Notes: generated from the letters alone by a model not told the origin. DNA of 64,000 nucleotides from Methylobacteriaceae bacterium (GCA_020638135.1 JACKJE010000013.1:39976-103975); one strand, 5' to 3'; positions 24,506 through 36,360 are shown, counted from the first letter of the stretch. Translations and numbers: made by a program.

Positions 24506-25729
24506 CTATGCGCGCGTCGCGTAGGCGGCCGCCGCCGCGCCAGCGCGCTTGCCGGTGGCGAAGCAGGCCTGCAGCAGGTAGCCGCCGGTCGGGGCGTCCC
24601 AGTCGAGCATTTCGCCGGCCGCGAACAGGCCGGGCAGCTTTTTCAGCATGAGGCCGTCGTCGACCTCCTCGCGCCGCAGGCCACCGGCCGCAGATATGGC
24701 GCGTTCGAGCCCGGCGGTCGCGGTTACGGGCAGCGCGCAGGCCTTGACGAGCGCCGCGAGGTCCGGCGCGTTGCGCGCGGCGGCGGCCTGATCGCTCTCG
24801 CGCAGCAGGGCGACGCCGAGCGGCCCAAGGCCGATCGCCTTGCGCAAAGCATTGGCGAAACTGTCCTTGCCGCGCCGTCGCGCCAGGCGCGCGGCGATCG
24901 TGCTTTCATCCATGTCGGGCTTGAGATCGATCGCGATCGTCGCCGCGCGGCCGGCCGAGAGCGCCGCGCCGATGTCGGCGGACAGCGCATAGACGGGCCC
25001 GCCTTCGAGGCCGCGTCGCGTGACGACGGCTTCGCCCGCTACGCTCCGGCTTCCGTAGGAAAAGCGCGCGGTCTTGACCGCCCGCCCCTCGAATTTTTGT
25101 CGGAAGGGTTCGGACCAGGCGATTGCGAGGCCGCAGTTCGACGGCCGGAACAGCGCGAGCGCCACGCCGCGCCGCGCAAGCAGGTCGCTCCAGTTTCCGT
25201 CCGATCCGAGCCGCGGCCAACTCGCGCCGCCGAGCGCGAGGATCGTCGCGTCGGCCGGCGCCGCCGCACGGCGTCCCTCGATTTCGACGATCGCTTCGTT
25301 GGACGGAGTCAGGTCGACGAAACGCGCGCGCGTGCGCAGTTCGACGCCGAGCATGGCGAGGCGGGCGAGCCAGGCGCGCAGCAGCGGCGAGGCCTTCATC
25401 GCCTTCGGGAAGACGCGGCCCGAGGAGCCGACGAAGGTCTCGACGCCGAGGCTCGCGCAGAAGCGCCGCATGTCGGCAGGCGAGAAATCGGCGAGCATGG
25501 GCGTCAGCCAGTTGGCCGCCGCGCCGTAGCGAGTAAGGAAACGGTCGAAGCCCTCGGAATGCGTGATGTTGAGGCCGCTGCGGCCGGCCATCAGGAATTT
25601 TCGCGCGGGCGTCGGCATGGCGTCGAAAATCGTCACTGCGCAGTTTGCACGCGCAGCCGTCTCGGCCGCCATGAGGCCGGCCGGGCCTGCGCCGATCACG
25701 ACGATTCGGGGTTTTGGAGCCATCGCCAA
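24506..25729 (-). CDS. FAD/NAD(P)-dependent oxidoreductase, HI0933/YhiN-like
   Basis: This 407-residue flavoprotein shows an N-terminal Rossmann motif (VVIGAGPAGLMAAE, residues 10-23). Next is the family hallmark KFLMAGRSGLNITHSE and, near the end, a closing FAD-binding segment LPGLFAAGEMLDWDAPTGGYLLQACFATG. It belongs to the YhiN/HI0933 group, TIGR03862-like branch, whose substrate is unknown. Either of two closely spaced ATGs (25729 or 25723) can start it. Confidence 0.88.
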   Translation of the reverse strand: MAMAPKPRIVVIGAGPAGLMAAETAARANCAVTIFDAMPTPARKFLMAGRSGLNITHSEGFDRFLTRYGAAANWLTPMLADFSPADMRRFCASLGVETFVGSSGRVFPKAMKASPLLRAWLARLAMLGVELRTRARFVDLTPSNEAIVEIEGRRAAAPADATILALGGASWPRLGSDGNWSDLLARRGVALALFRPSNCGLAIAWSEPFRQKFEGRAVKTARFSYGSRSVAGEAVVTRRGLEGGPVYALSADIGAALSAGRAATIAIDLKPDMDESTIAARLARRRGKDSFANALRKAIGLGPLGVALLRESDQAAAARNAPDLAALVKACALPVTATAGLERAISAAGGLRREEVDDGLMLKKLPGLFAAGEMLDWDAPTGGYLLQACFATGKRAGAAAAAYATRA

Positions 25730-25858
25730 TAATCACGCGGCGTGGGCGAGGGATAGAGCGACATGCGCAACGCCGTGCATCCTTGTCATGCGACAAGCCC
25801 GGCTTGCCACGATCCGTCCTGCAAGGCAGCCTGCTCGCCTCACCAGAGACAATCGCAA

Positions 25859-27667
25859 ATGACTTCCAGCCCGCAGACCAAGCCGCCGATCGACAAGAAG
25901 GCGCTGCTCGCCAGATATGTAGCCGAGCGCGACAAGCGGCTGCGTCCCGACGGCAATGCGCAATATCTGCAGATCAAGGGTCAGTTCGCCGACTATCTCG
26001 ACGATCCCTACATGCCCGTCGTCGCGCGCGCGCCCAAAACGGACCATGTGACGTTCGCCTTCGTCGGCGGCGGCTTTGCGGGCCTCGTCACCTGCGCGCG
26101 CCTCGTAGAGGCGGGCGTCGCAGATGTGCGCATCATCGAGAAGGGCGGCGATTTCGGCGGCACCTGGTACTGGAACCGCTATCCCGGCGCGCAATGCGAT
26201 ACGGCCTCGATGGTCTACATGCCGCTGCTGGAAGAAACCGGCCATGCGCCGACCGAGAAATACGCGCATGCGCCGGAAATTCTCGCGCAATGCCGGCGCA
26301 TCGGCGAGAAATACGGTCTCTACGACAACGCGCTGTTCCATACCGAGGTCAAAAGCCTGACGTGGGACGAGGCGGGGTCGCGCTGGATCATCGAGACCAA
26401 TCGCGGCGACCGTTTCACCGCCGATTTCATCGGGCTGGGCACGGGCCCGCTGCACGTTCCGAAACTGCCGGGCATTCCCGGTATCGAGACTTTTGCGGGC
26501 AAGGCGTTTCACACCAGCCGCTGGGATTACGCCTATACCGGCGGCAATGCCGAAGGCGCGCCGCTCGACAAATTGGCCGACAAACGCGTGGCAATCATCG
26601 GCACGGGCGCGACTGCGGTGCAGGTCGTCCCTCACTTGGCCGGCGCCTGCAAGCAGCTTTACGTCGTGCAGCGCACGCCGTCCTCCGTCGACGTGCGCGC
26701 CAATGCGCCGCTCGATCCCGCCTGGTTTGCGGAAGTGGCGACGCCGGGCTGGCAGCAGCGCTGGCTGGAAAATTTCACCGACAACCAGGCCGGCGGAAAT
26801 GCGCGCGAAGATCTCGTGCAGGACGGCTGGACCGATCTCGCGCGCCGCATTCGTGAGAAGATCGTCGTCCTGCCGCCGGCCGAGCGCACGCCGCAGAACA
26901 TGCTGGCGGCCTATGAGGACGCCGATTTCGAGAAGATGGAGGAAATTCGCGCGCGCGCTGAAAGCGTCGTGAAGGACAAGGCGACGGCGGAAAAGCTGAA
27001 GGCGTGGTACCGGCAATTGTGCAAGCGGCCGTGCTTCCATGACGAATATCTGCAGGCCTTCAACACGCCCGGCGTGACGCTGGTCGACACGGACGGCAAG
27101 GGCGTCGAGCGTATCACCGAAAAGGGCTTCGTGGTCGCAGGCCGGGAATACGAGGTCGATTGCATCATCTACGCCTCGGGCTTCGAGGTCGGCACCGCCT
27201 ATGAGCGTCGCGCGGGCTTCGATCTCGTCGGGCGCGACGGCAAGAAATTGTCGGAAGCCTGGGCCCAAGGGATGCGCAGCCTGCATGGCATCCACGTGCA
27301 CGATTTCCCCAACGCCTTCTTCGTGCAACCGACGCAGGGCGCGAATCTGATCTCCAACATTCCGCACAATCTGACGGAGGCTGGCCGCACGATCGCGCAG
27401 GTGATTTCTCACGCGCGCAAGACCGGGGCGCGGGAAGTGGAAGTGACAAAGGAAGCGCAGGACGCATGGGTGGCGCTGCTGCTCAAGGGCATGGGCCGGA
27501 TGATTGGCTCGCCCGACTGCACGCCGGGCTATTACAACAACGAGGGGCAGGACCCGGGGCCGGCGGCGCGGTTGAATGTGGGCTATCCGGCGGGGGCGTC
27601 GGCTTATTTCAGGTATCTGGCGGGCTGGCGGGCGAGCGGGCAGTATGAGGGGCTGGAATTTCGGTAG
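25859..27667 (+). CDS. Flavin-dependent monooxygenase, Baeyer-Villiger type
   Basis: From ATG 25859 the enzyme has 602 residues. FAD-binding motif GGGFAG lies at 70-75 (FAFVGGGFAGLVTC). The Baeyer-Villiger fingerprint FxGxxxHxxxW(P/D) is present at F212, G214, H218, W222, D223. A second Rossmann motif IIGTGATAVQ binds NADPH. Such enzymes insert one oxygen atom into ketones. The roughly 60-residue N-terminal extension before the first GxGxxG recalls hydroxyacetophenone monooxygenases. The upstream ATG at 25763 would give an odd Cys/His-rich leader. Confidence 0.9.
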   Translation: MTSSPQTKPPIDKKALLARYVAERDKRLRPDGNAQYLQIKGQFADYLDDPYMPVVARAPKTDHVTFAFVGGGFAGLVTCARLVEAGVADVRIIEKGGDFGGTWYWNRYPGAQCDTASMVYMPLLEETGHAPTEKYAHAPEILAQCRRIGEKYGLYDNALFHTEVKSLTWDEAGSRWIIETNRGDRFTADFIGLGTGPLHVPKLPGIPGIETFAGKAFHTSRWDYAYTGGNAEGAPLDKLADKRVAIIGTGATAVQVVPHLAGACKQLYVVQRTPSSVDVRANAPLDPAWFAEVATPGWQQRWLENFTDNQAGGNAREDLVQDGWTDLARRIREKIVVLPPAERTPQNMLAAYEDADFEKMEEIRARAESVVKDKATAEKLKAWYRQLCKRPCFHDEYLQAFNTPGVTLVDTDGKGVERITEKGFVVAGREYEVDCIIYASGFEVGTAYERRAGFDLVGRDGKKLSEAWAQGMRSLHGIHVHDFPNAFFVQPTQGANLISNIPHNLTEAGRTIAQVISHARKTGAREVEVTKEAQDAWVALLLKGMGRMIGSPDCTPGYYNNEGQDPGPAARLNVGYPAGASAYFRYLAGWRASGQYEGLEFR

Positions 27668-27691
27668 GGGATGAGTCTGGCGCTGCGCGCC

Positions 27692-27715
27692 CCTTCTCCC
27701 GCCTGCGGGAGAAGG
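27692..27715. repeat. Palindromic CTCCCGC/GCGGGAG repeat (type C)
   Basis: A 24-base perfect hairpin, with arms of 11 bases CCTTCTCCCGC and its complement, lies 25 bases past the monooxygenase stop. Similar hairpins recur near 36.36, 44.43-44.56, 54.96-55.14 and 63.74 kb. It may act as a terminator or a REP element. Confidence 0.7.
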
Positions 27716-27794
27716 AGGGCGCCGTCTTTCCCGTACGGCTTGCTGCCACCGCCACCGTTTGCCGCGACCGCCCGACCACTGTATCCCCACGCGC

Positions 27795-28823
27795 ATGACC
27801 TCGCCCGTTCGCCATGTCTTCGAAGTCGCGCCTGATCATGCCGGGCAGCGGCTCGACCGGTTTCTGGCCGAGCGGCCCGAACTGGTCGAGACGCATATTT
27901 CCCGGACGCGCGTGAAAGCTCTGGTCGAGGAGGGGCGCGTCGCGATCGACGGGGCGCCGGCGCGGGCGGTTTCGGCCAAGGTCGCCGCCGGCGCGACGGT
28001 TGCGGTCGAAATCCCGCCCGCTGCGCCTGCCGAGCCGGCGCCTGAAAACATCCCGTTGAATGTCGTCTTCGAGGACGACCATCTCATCGTCATCGACAAG
28101 CCGGCCGGCCTCGTCGTGCATCCCGCCGCCGGCCATGAGAGCGGCACGCTGGTCAATGCGCTGATTGCCCATTGCGGGGCGAGCCTGTCGGGGATCGGCG
28201 GCGTGAAGCGGCCGGGCATCGTGCATAGGCTCGACAAGGACACGTCCGGCCTGCTGGTCGTCGCCAAGACGGACCGGGCGCATCGCAAGCTCACCGCCCT
28301 CTTTGCCGATCACGGGCGCTCGATGCCCTTCCTGCGCGAATATCTGGCGATCGTCTGGGGCGCGCCGGACCGCAAGACCGGGTTTGTCGACGCGGCAATA
28401 GGCCGCCACCAGACGCAGCGCGAGAAGATGACGGTCGTCCATGGCGACAAGGGCAAGGCGGCGGTCACACACTGGCGCGTGCTGGAGACGTTTGGCGCGG
28501 ACAAGACGGGCAAGCCGGTCGCGTCTCTCGTCGCCTGCCAGCTCGAGACCGGGCGCACGCACCAGATCCGGGTGCACATGGCCCATATCGGCCATCCCTT
28601 GGTCGGCGATCCAGCCTATGCGACGGGGTTCCGCACCAAGGAGAAGCTGCTGCCGGAGGCGGCGCGCGCCGCCATCGCAGCGCTCGGCAGGCAGGCGCTG
28701 CATGCCGCGCGGCTGGAATTCCCGCATCCCGTCAGCGGGGACGATCTCGCCTTCGAAAGCCCCGCGCCAGCCGATTTCGCCAAAGTGCTGGCGGCGCTGG
28801 CGGAGACGCAGGCTGAGCGGTAA
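27795..28823 (+). CDS. rluD: RluA-family pseudouridine synthase (RluD-like)
   Basis: The 342 residues hold an N-terminal S4 RNA-binding domain (about 15-75, GQRLDRFLAE, SRTRVKALVEEGRV) and the RluA catalytic domain with motif HRLDKDTSGLLVVAK (H144, R145, D147; Asp147 is the nucleophile). The protein is expected to modify uridines of 23S rRNA, needed for ribosome assembly. RluD is the most likely member because an S4 domain is present. The start is ATG 27795; the open frame continues upstream without similarity. rpoH follows after 155 bases. Confidence 0.85.
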   Translation: MTSPVRHVFEVAPDHAGQRLDRFLAERPELVETHISRTRVKALVEEGRVAIDGAPARAVSAKVAAGATVAVEIPPAAPAEPAPENIPLNVVFEDDHLIVIDKPAGLVVHPAAGHESGTLVNALIAHCGASLSGIGGVKRPGIVHRLDKDTSGLLVVAKTDRAHRKLTALFADHGRSMPFLREYLAIVWGAPDRKTGFVDAAIGRHQTQREKMTVVHGDKGKAAVTHWRVLETFGADKTGKPVASLVACQLETGRTHQIRVHMAHIGHPLVGDPAYATGFRTKEKLLPEAARAAIAALGRQALHAARLEFPHPVSGDDLAFESPAPADFAKVLAALAETQAER

Positions 28824-28978
28824 CCCTAAAGCCGCCAAAAGGTTACGGATTTTTAACGCGCGGCGGACGGCGTCTGCCCTCTTTCGGCCACGGTCCGCCC
28901 GCCCTATATCTGCGTGTTGCGGTCGGCGTTTTCGCGGCCGCCCAATGGCCCGCCGCAACGGGGGCCCCGGAGGAGAAG

Positions 28979-29899
28979 ATGGCTGCTGCCCTTCCTGTGA
29001 TCGCCAGCGAAAGCGGGCTTTCGCGTTATCTCACTGAAATTCGCAAGTTTCCGCTCCTGGAGCCGGAGCAGGAATACATGCTCGCCAAGCGTTGGCGCGA
29101 GCATGAGGATTCTGCCGCCGCCCACAAACTCGTCACCTCGCATCTGCGCCTCGTCGCCAAGATCGCCATGGGCTATCGCGGCTACGGCCTGCCGATCGGC
29201 GAAGTCGTGTCCGAAGGCAACGTCGGCCTGATGCAGGCGGTCAAGCGTTTCGAGCCCGACAAGGGCTTCCGCCTGGCGACTTACGCCATGTGGTGGATCC
29301 GCGCCGCCATTCAAGAGTACATCCTGCGCTCGTGGTCGCTCGTGAAGATGGGCACGACCGCGAACCAGAAGAAGTTGTTCTTCAACCTGCGCAAGGCCAA
29401 GAGCCAGATTTCCGCGCTCGAGGAGGGCGATCTTCGCCCCGAGAACGTCAAGGCGATCGCGCGCAAGCTCGGTGTCAGCGAGCAGGAAGTGACCGAGATG
29501 AACCGCCGCCTCGGCGGCGACGCCTCACTCAACTCGCCGCTGCGCGGCGACGGCGAGGCCGAATGGCAGGACTGGCTGGTCGACGACAGCGCCAGCCAGG
29601 AGACGATCCTCGCCGAGCACGAGGAGAGCGACAATCGCCTGACCGCGCTGCGCGGCGCGCTCAAGGTGCTCAACGAGCGCGAACGCCGCATCTTCGAGGC
29701 GCGGCGCCTGCGCGACGAGCCCCTGACGCTCGAGGAGCTGTCGGAAGAGTTCGGCGTGTCGCGCGAGCGTGTCCGCCAGATCGAGGTGCGCGCCTTCGAG
29801 AAGGTGCAGGCCGCGGTGCGCGAAGGCGTCGCCAGGCTCGAGACCGCTCCGGCGCAGATTGCGTCGCCGAAGGCGAAGATCGAGGCGCATGCGCGCTGA
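28979..29899 (+). CDS. rpoH: RNA polymerase sigma-32 (heat-shock sigma factor)
   Basis: A 306-residue sigma-70 family factor. Region 2 is clear (GYRGYGLPIGEVVSEGNVGLMQAVKRF, then AMWWIRAAIQEYILRSWSLVK), followed by the RpoH box (NQKKLFFNLRKAK). Region 4 ends with EEFGVSRERVRQIEVRAFEKV. RpoH directs transcription of chaperone and protease genes. Alphaproteobacteria often have two RpoH copies; only one is seen here. Start: ATG 28979, with AGGAGA just upstream. Confidence 0.95.
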   Translation: MAAALPVIASESGLSRYLTEIRKFPLLEPEQEYMLAKRWREHEDSAAAHKLVTSHLRLVAKIAMGYRGYGLPIGEVVSEGNVGLMQAVKRFEPDKGFRLATYAMWWIRAAIQEYILRSWSLVKMGTTANQKKLFFNLRKAKSQISALEEGDLRPENVKAIARKLGVSEQEVTEMNRRLGGDASLNSPLRGDGEAEWQDWLVDDSASQETILAEHEESDNRLTALRGALKVLNERERRIFEARRLRDEPLTLEELSEEFGVSRERVRQIEVRAFEKVQAAVREGVARLETAPAQIASPKAKIEAHAR

Positions 29900-29921
29900 G
29901 AAAGCGCGGTCCTAAACGCAA

Positions 29922-29949
29922 AAGGCGGCGCGCGAGCGCCGCCTTTTTT
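29922..29949. terminator. Bidirectional rho-independent terminator
   Basis: An 8-base GC stem (GGCGGCGC and GCGCCGCC, loop GCGA) is followed by TTTTTT on the plus strand and, read the other way, by TTTT. It lies 23 bases past the rpoH stop and about 20 bases past the end of the convergent proline-rich protein gene, so it can end both. Confidence 0.85.
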
Positions 29950-29968
29950 GTCGCCGGTATGCGGACGA

Positions 29969-31453
29969 TTACTTCTGCTGCGCCCAGACGCTCAAGGCGT
30001 CGTTGATGACGCGGTCGCCGGAGGCCCCCTTTTCGAGGCTGAACTTGGCGATCCGGCCGTTGGTCAGCGCCAGCGGCACGTCGAGCCAGCCGCGCGTCTT
30101 GAGGAGATCCTCGTTGCGGGCCTCCATGTCGCCGCGCGCGAGGCCGACGAGATAGTAGGTGTCGGTGATCGGCACGGGCACGCCGGCGAGCGGATCGCCG
30201 TTGGCCATGTCCTCGCGCCGCATCTGGACCGCGCCGATCTGCTTCACGCCGGGCAGCACGCTGCCTTGCCCCAGCGAGAAGCGAATCTCGATCGTGTGCG
30301 AGGCGTTGAGCGAAGCTTCCATGTTCTTGCGGAGGTCGATCGTCATCCGCACCTTGGCGTCGGGAATGTCGACGTCGGCATGGACGGCTGTGCCGAGCGG
30401 CTGGCCGGGCCCGCCCGGGACATTGTCGAGCCGCCAGACGACCGAGCCGATGTAGGTCTTGACCTTTTCCGTGGTCTCCGGCGCTTCGAGCAGAAGTGCG
30501 GCGCGATGGGCGACCGCCAGCGGCGGCTGGTTTTGCGCGGGCGTCGGCGCGGGCGTTGTCTCGGTCTTCTCGGCGGGCGCCGAGGGGGCCTCGCCGCCGA
30601 CCCGGCCCGCGATCTTGCCGGAGGGCGGCGTCTCCGCAGGCGCAGTCGGCGCGGGCCGCAGGCGCGCGAGATCCTCGGGACGGCCCTTCAGCTTGATCGC
30701 GAGGCCGGCGATCAGCAGGGCGACGCCGACCACGACGCCGCCGACGATCCACAGCCTGTTGCCACGGCCGTTCTGGGTCGCAGGGCCCGGCGCGGCGGGG
30801 CGCGGCGCCTCGCGCGGCCGCGGCGTCTTCAGCGCGGGCGGCGTTTCGAGCTCGTTGTCCGCCTGGGCCGCGTCGCCGAGCGCATTGTCATCAGCCGGCT
30901 CCTGCCTGGCTTTCTCCTGCTCCACCTTTTCAGATTCGGCTTTTCGGGCAGCCTTTTCAGCCTCGACGGCCTCCGGCGGACGGAAGGAGAAGGGTTTCGG
31001 CGGCGCCGACGGAATAGGCGCGGGGGCCGGGGCGCCGGGGCGCGGCACGGCAGGCCGGGGCGGCAGCGGCGGAAGTGTCGGTTTGGGCGGCGCGGGCCTG
31101 GTCGGTTCCACCTGGGCCGATTCGGCCTTGGCTGGCTCTGACTTGGCCGGCTCTTGCTTGCCTGCCTCGGGCTTCGGCGGCGCAGCCGGCGTCTCGGGCG
31201 CTTCGGCGGTGTCGGGCCCCTTGGCGATTTCGGCTGCGGCCTTGCCGGCGATTTCAGCTTCCAGCCGCGCGACGGCTTCGTCCAACGTGTTGGTTTCGCG
31301 GGCGATGTCGGCTTCGGCGATCGGCGGCTGAATAGCCTGCAACTGGCCGATCAGCGCCTTGCGGGCGCGGTCGTAGATCGAGCGGCGCGCATCGGCGCTG
31401 GAGTCGGAGAGAGCGCCGACCGCTCGCGACAGAAGTGGATAGTAATCGGCCAT
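29969..31453 (-). CDS. Proline-rich single-span membrane protein, unknown
   Basis: The 494 residues have a helical N-terminus (1-75), a Pro/Ala/Lys/Glu-rich segment (85-225), one membrane helix (234-254, LWIVGGVVVGVALLIAGLAI) and a soluble C-terminal domain (about 320-494). The C-terminal part has beta-rich stretches such as VWRLDNVPGG and PITDTYYLVGLARG. With the low-complexity Pro-rich part on the cytoplasmic side it is reminiscent of TonB-like spacers but in reverse orientation. I recognise no catalytic family. It lies 31 bases after purA on the same strand, an arrangement common in this order. Confidence 0.7.
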   Translation of the reverse strand: MADYYPLLSRAVGALSDSSADARRSIYDRARKALIGQLQAIQPPIAEADIARETNTLDEAVARLEAEIAGKAAAEIAKGPDTAEAPETPAAPPKPEAGKQEPAKSEPAKAESAQVEPTRPAPPKPTLPPLPPRPAVPRPGAPAPAPIPSAPPKPFSFRPPEAVEAEKAARKAESEKVEQEKARQEPADDNALGDAAQADNELETPPALKTPRPREAPRPAAPGPATQNGRGNRLWIVGGVVVGVALLIAGLAIKLKGRPEDLARLRPAPTAPAETPPSGKIAGRVGGEAPSAPAEKTETTPAPTPAQNQPPLAVAHRAALLLEAPETTEKVKTYIGSVVWRLDNVPGGPGQPLGTAVHADVDIPDAKVRMTIDLRKNMEASLNASHTIEIRFSLGQGSVLPGVKQIGAVQMRREDMANGDPLAGVPVPITDTYYLVGLARGDMEARNEDLLKTRGWLDVPLALTNGRIAKFSLEKGASGDRVINDALSVWAQQK

Positions 31454-31484
31454 CCGCGCTTAAGACCATTCCCGCTGTTATGCG

Positions 31485-32781
<1,297 letters not shown>

Positions 32782-32945
32782 AGTTTGCGCTTTCTCCGCA
32801 ATCGCTCAATCAGGCGCGCAAAACAAAACCCCGGCGCAAGGGCCGGGGTCCATTGCGGGCGTCCCATAGCGGAAAAACGGGCGGCGGGGCGGTGGGAAAG
32901 TGCATGGTTCGACAACGTTGACGCGATCATTGCGGCGAATGGTCG

Positions 32946-34560
32946 ATGCGAACTAATCGCGACGAGAGGGTCCCGCAGCGCTTCGCGCCATGTCGTCTCG
33001 TTCAAGCCCCAGACAATTGGCCCTCGATTCTGGCGGCGCTGATCGCGGCCTCTCCTGCGGCGGCGCAAGCGGATTTCCGAGAACTGGAACACCGGCGCCT
33101 TGCAGGCGCGATGACGCGACATCGCCGCTGACGCGATCGTCGCGCATGTCCGGCGGATAGATCTCTGGTTTCAGTGGCGCGGCGGCGAAACGTCCGTGCG
33201 CTACCGCGCATTCCGCTCAACGGCGCTCCTGTTCGCGGAAGAACTCGCGCGCGCCGATTGCGATCCCGTCGCGCTCAGGACGCGAATTGGTGATCGCGCA
33301 CGCGTCGCGCCGGACACAGACCCTCGAGGCGGGCTGATTTATGAGTTCCGCGCGGCGATCGGCCTGGGCGTGTGCCAGAACGCGGGCAGCGGCGGGCGCT
33401 CGGCTTCATCTCCGCGTACGGGCTGAGGCGTGGTAAGCGATGCGCGGGAACGCAATGGCGATCGCTCGCCGCCGAGCATGGTAGTGGTGCAGACTTTGAT
33501 CGTCTTGGCCGTCGCGTGTCGCGATCGCAGCGTCGCCGCTCGGCGCCGCAGGATCTTGACGAAAAAAGCCGCGTCAAGTCGGCAGAAACTGAAGTCGAAT
33601 ACGAAGGGATCGTTCAAGCGAGTCGGCGATTTCAACCGTCATCTGATATGCAGCGGATCTCCTCCAGATCTGCAGACGAGCAGTCGTTGAGGGCCTTCAG
33701 GCGGCTATCAATGTTGTCGTCGATTCCGGGTCGGGCGAGGCGCTGCCGCCGGAATCGGCGATCTCGCGACGATCCTTTCCAATTCGCCGCAAAATGGCGA
33801 AACGGGCGCTCGATTGACTGGCCGAATCGACAAGATCATCAAGCGATCAGCTCCGGCGACGTGGAAGCGTTGAGCGAGCGCTGAGCAAGCGCATTCAGGT
33901 CGTGTCTGCGCGGGGATTGCCGACCTGAATGCGATCCTCAATCTCGGCCAAGCCGCCGCCGCTGCACAGCGGCTCGCTCAAGCGGTTGCGATCGCGCCAA
34001 TCGAGATCTTCCGAAGTCAACGAGGCCGCGGCTCAATCACGGTTGCCCTGAAAACCTACGTCGGCGGCGAGGTCGTCGTGAGCCTCCAAGCCCCTGGCGA
34101 AACGCTCGACACCGACGCGATGCGTCGCCCGCGATCTGACGCCGCGGCGCGACGATTCTTGCGCTTTCAGCCGCATCTTTCCGTCCGACGGCTGGCACAT
34201 TCACGATCGCGGCCTGCGCGCGCGACAATCGCAGCGACGATCGCGCAGCCGCGATTCTGGTCGTGAAGAAAAAGGCTCCCGGCGCTTCCGCCGGCCAGCA
34301 GCGCGAATTCCGGCCGGTTGTCGGGAGAGGGCTCGAACTGATCTGGAACGTTTCCGGCGCTGGAGGTCGGCGATCGCTTCCTTGCGGATCGCAGTTGGCA
34401 GGCGAAGGGCGTGATTACCGGCCAGAGCGTGCGCTTCTGGGGGCAGCTGCGCGGCGTCCGTGCCTCCGTCGATGCTAACCACGGATTCCGGCATGCAAGC
34501 CTATATTTCCGGTCCGATGGGCGCCGGCAAGAAGGAAGCGAAATGGAACGGCGGGGCTCG
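32946..34560 (+). pseudogene. Shattered plus-strand gene or indel-riddled region, unidentified
   Basis: No long clean frame exists here, yet pieces look coding and pass from frame to frame. A signal-like piece (SILAALIAASPAAAQADFR near 33030), a segment VRYRAFRSTALLFAEELARA, a long good piece near 33921-34135 (DLNAILNLGQAAAAAQRL, then TVALKTYVGGEVVVSLQA) and EVGDRFLADRSWQ near 34360. Taken together they suggest one exported protein of about 500 residues, broken by ten or more indels. I cannot name the family. The same region precedes the ATP-grasp gene, whose first 40 codons are also frameshifted. Confidence 0.35.
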
Positions 34561-34909
34561 ATCTTGCCTTCGCCGGCATCGCACGAAATGCCGTTCGACC
34601 TGACGTTCGATGCGGCGGCTGGTCAGCCAGTCATAGTCGTTGCGTCTGTCAGCAAAGGTCGGCGGCGCGGCCGACCTGCTGGCCATCAATTTCAGTTCAT
34701 GCGCGAGGAAGTAGCGGGGCGGCGGCGGGGATTGCCGCTTTGCGCTGTGCCTATAATTTGCGCAGACGGGAGGCTTCAAGGCGTCCAAACTTGGGCTGCG
34801 GCGCGCGCGGAGATTTTGCGCCGTGGCCCCGCGCGAGGCGCCGCCCCAAGTGGTGTGGTACATAGCTTGCGACCGCACCGACGGGCTGTTTGATGGGTCC
34901 GGAAAGGCC

Positions 34910-36348
34910 GTGACGAAGTTTGAGCGAGACTGGATTTTCGACGACGAGATGGGCGCGCGACGGCGCCGCGCGACGTCTATGCGCGACTGGCGCGCTGGCT
35001 GCAGGAGACGCCACCGGAAATCCTCGCCTCGCGCCGCGCCCAGGCCGAGCTTCTGTTCCGGCGCATCGGCATCACCTTCGCCGTCTATGGCGACAAGGAC
35101 GCGGCCGAACGGCTCATTCCCTTCGACATCATTCCCCGCCTGTTCGCACGCAGCGAATGGAGCCGGCTCGAGCAGGGCCTGTTCCAGCGCGTGAAGGCGC
35201 TGAACATGTTCCTGACCGACGTGTACGGGAAACAGGAGGTTCTCGCGGCCGGAATCGTGCCGCGCGACCTCGTGCTGCGCAATCCCGGCTATCGGCCGGA
35301 AATGGCCGGGTTCCGCGCGCCGCACGACGTTTGGGTGCACATTGCCGGCATCGACGTGATCCGCGTCGACGATCACGATTTCTATGTTCTCGAGGACAAT
35401 GCGCGCACGCCGTCCGGCGTCTCCTACATGCTGGAGAATCGCGAGGCGATGCTGCGCCTGTTCCCGGACCTGTTCGTCGATCATCGCGTCGCGCCGGTCG
35501 ACGATTATCCGGACCGGCTGCTCACTTCGCTGCGCTCGGTCGCGCCGCATTCCGCGCCATCCGAGCCGACGGTCGCCGTGCTGACGCCCGGCCAGTATAA
35601 TTCGGCCTATTACGAGCACTCGTTCCTCGCCGACAAGCTCGGCGTCGAACTCGTCGAAGGCTCCGACCTCTTCGTGCGCGACAATGTCGTCTACATGCGC
35701 ACGACGACGGGGCCAAAGCGCGTGGATGTGATCTACCGCCGCATCGACGACGAATTTCTCGATCCGCTCGCCTTCAGGCCCGATTCGGTGCTCGGCGTGC
35801 CCGGCCTCCTGTCCGCCTATCAGGCGGGCAATGTCACGCTCGCCAATGCGGTCGGCACGGGCGTGTCGGACGACAAGGCGATCTACACCTACATGCCCGA
35901 GATCATCCGCTTCTATACGGGCGAGGAGCCGATCCTGAAGAACGTGCCGACCTGGCGCTGCCGCGAGGACGAGGCGCTGGCCTACGTGCTCGATCATCTG
36001 CCGGAGCTGGTGGTGAAGGAGGTCAACGGCTCTGGCGGCTACGGCATGCTCGTCGGCCCGCACGCCAGCAAGACGGCGATCTCGGAATTCCGCACGAAGC
36101 TGAAGCACGACCCGTCGAATTTCATCGCGCAGCCGACGCTGTCGCTTTCGACCTGCCCGGTCGCGGTCGATTCCGGCGTCGCGCCGCGCCATGTCGACCT
36201 GCGCCCGTTCGTTCTCTCGGGCGCGGACGGCATGGTGAGCCTGACGCCCGGTGGGCTGACGCGCGTGGCGATGAAGGAAGGCTCGCTGGTGGTCAATTCC
36301 AGCCAGGGCGGCGGCACGAAGGATACGTGGGTGATCGACGATGCGTGA
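34910..36348 (+). CDS. Circularly permuted ATP-grasp protein (CP-ATP-grasp type 2)
   Basis: The clean part (from about 34970) encodes a protein of the COG2308/DUF404-DUF407 family, predicted ATP-grasp amide-bond ligases. Seen are GITFAVYGD, ERLIPFDIIPR, ALNMFLTDVYG, FRAPHDVWVHIAGIDVIR, LEDNARTPSGVSYML, VLTPGQYNSAYYEHSFLA and the late VKEVNGSGGYGMLVGP. The start lies in the frameshifted part: VTKFERDWIFDDEMGA, RDGAAR and DVYARLARWLQ come from three frames in succession around 34945-34970, so at least two indels; GTG 34910 or ATG 34949 are candidates. It leads the alpha-E/transglutaminase/GGT run. Confidence 0.85.
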
Positions 36349-36360
36349 GGCTGTGAGGTT

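Noticed and set aside
25733..27796. 687-codon minus-strand frame opposite the monooxygenase
   Set aside because: No motifs and antisense to a full-length flavoenzyme.
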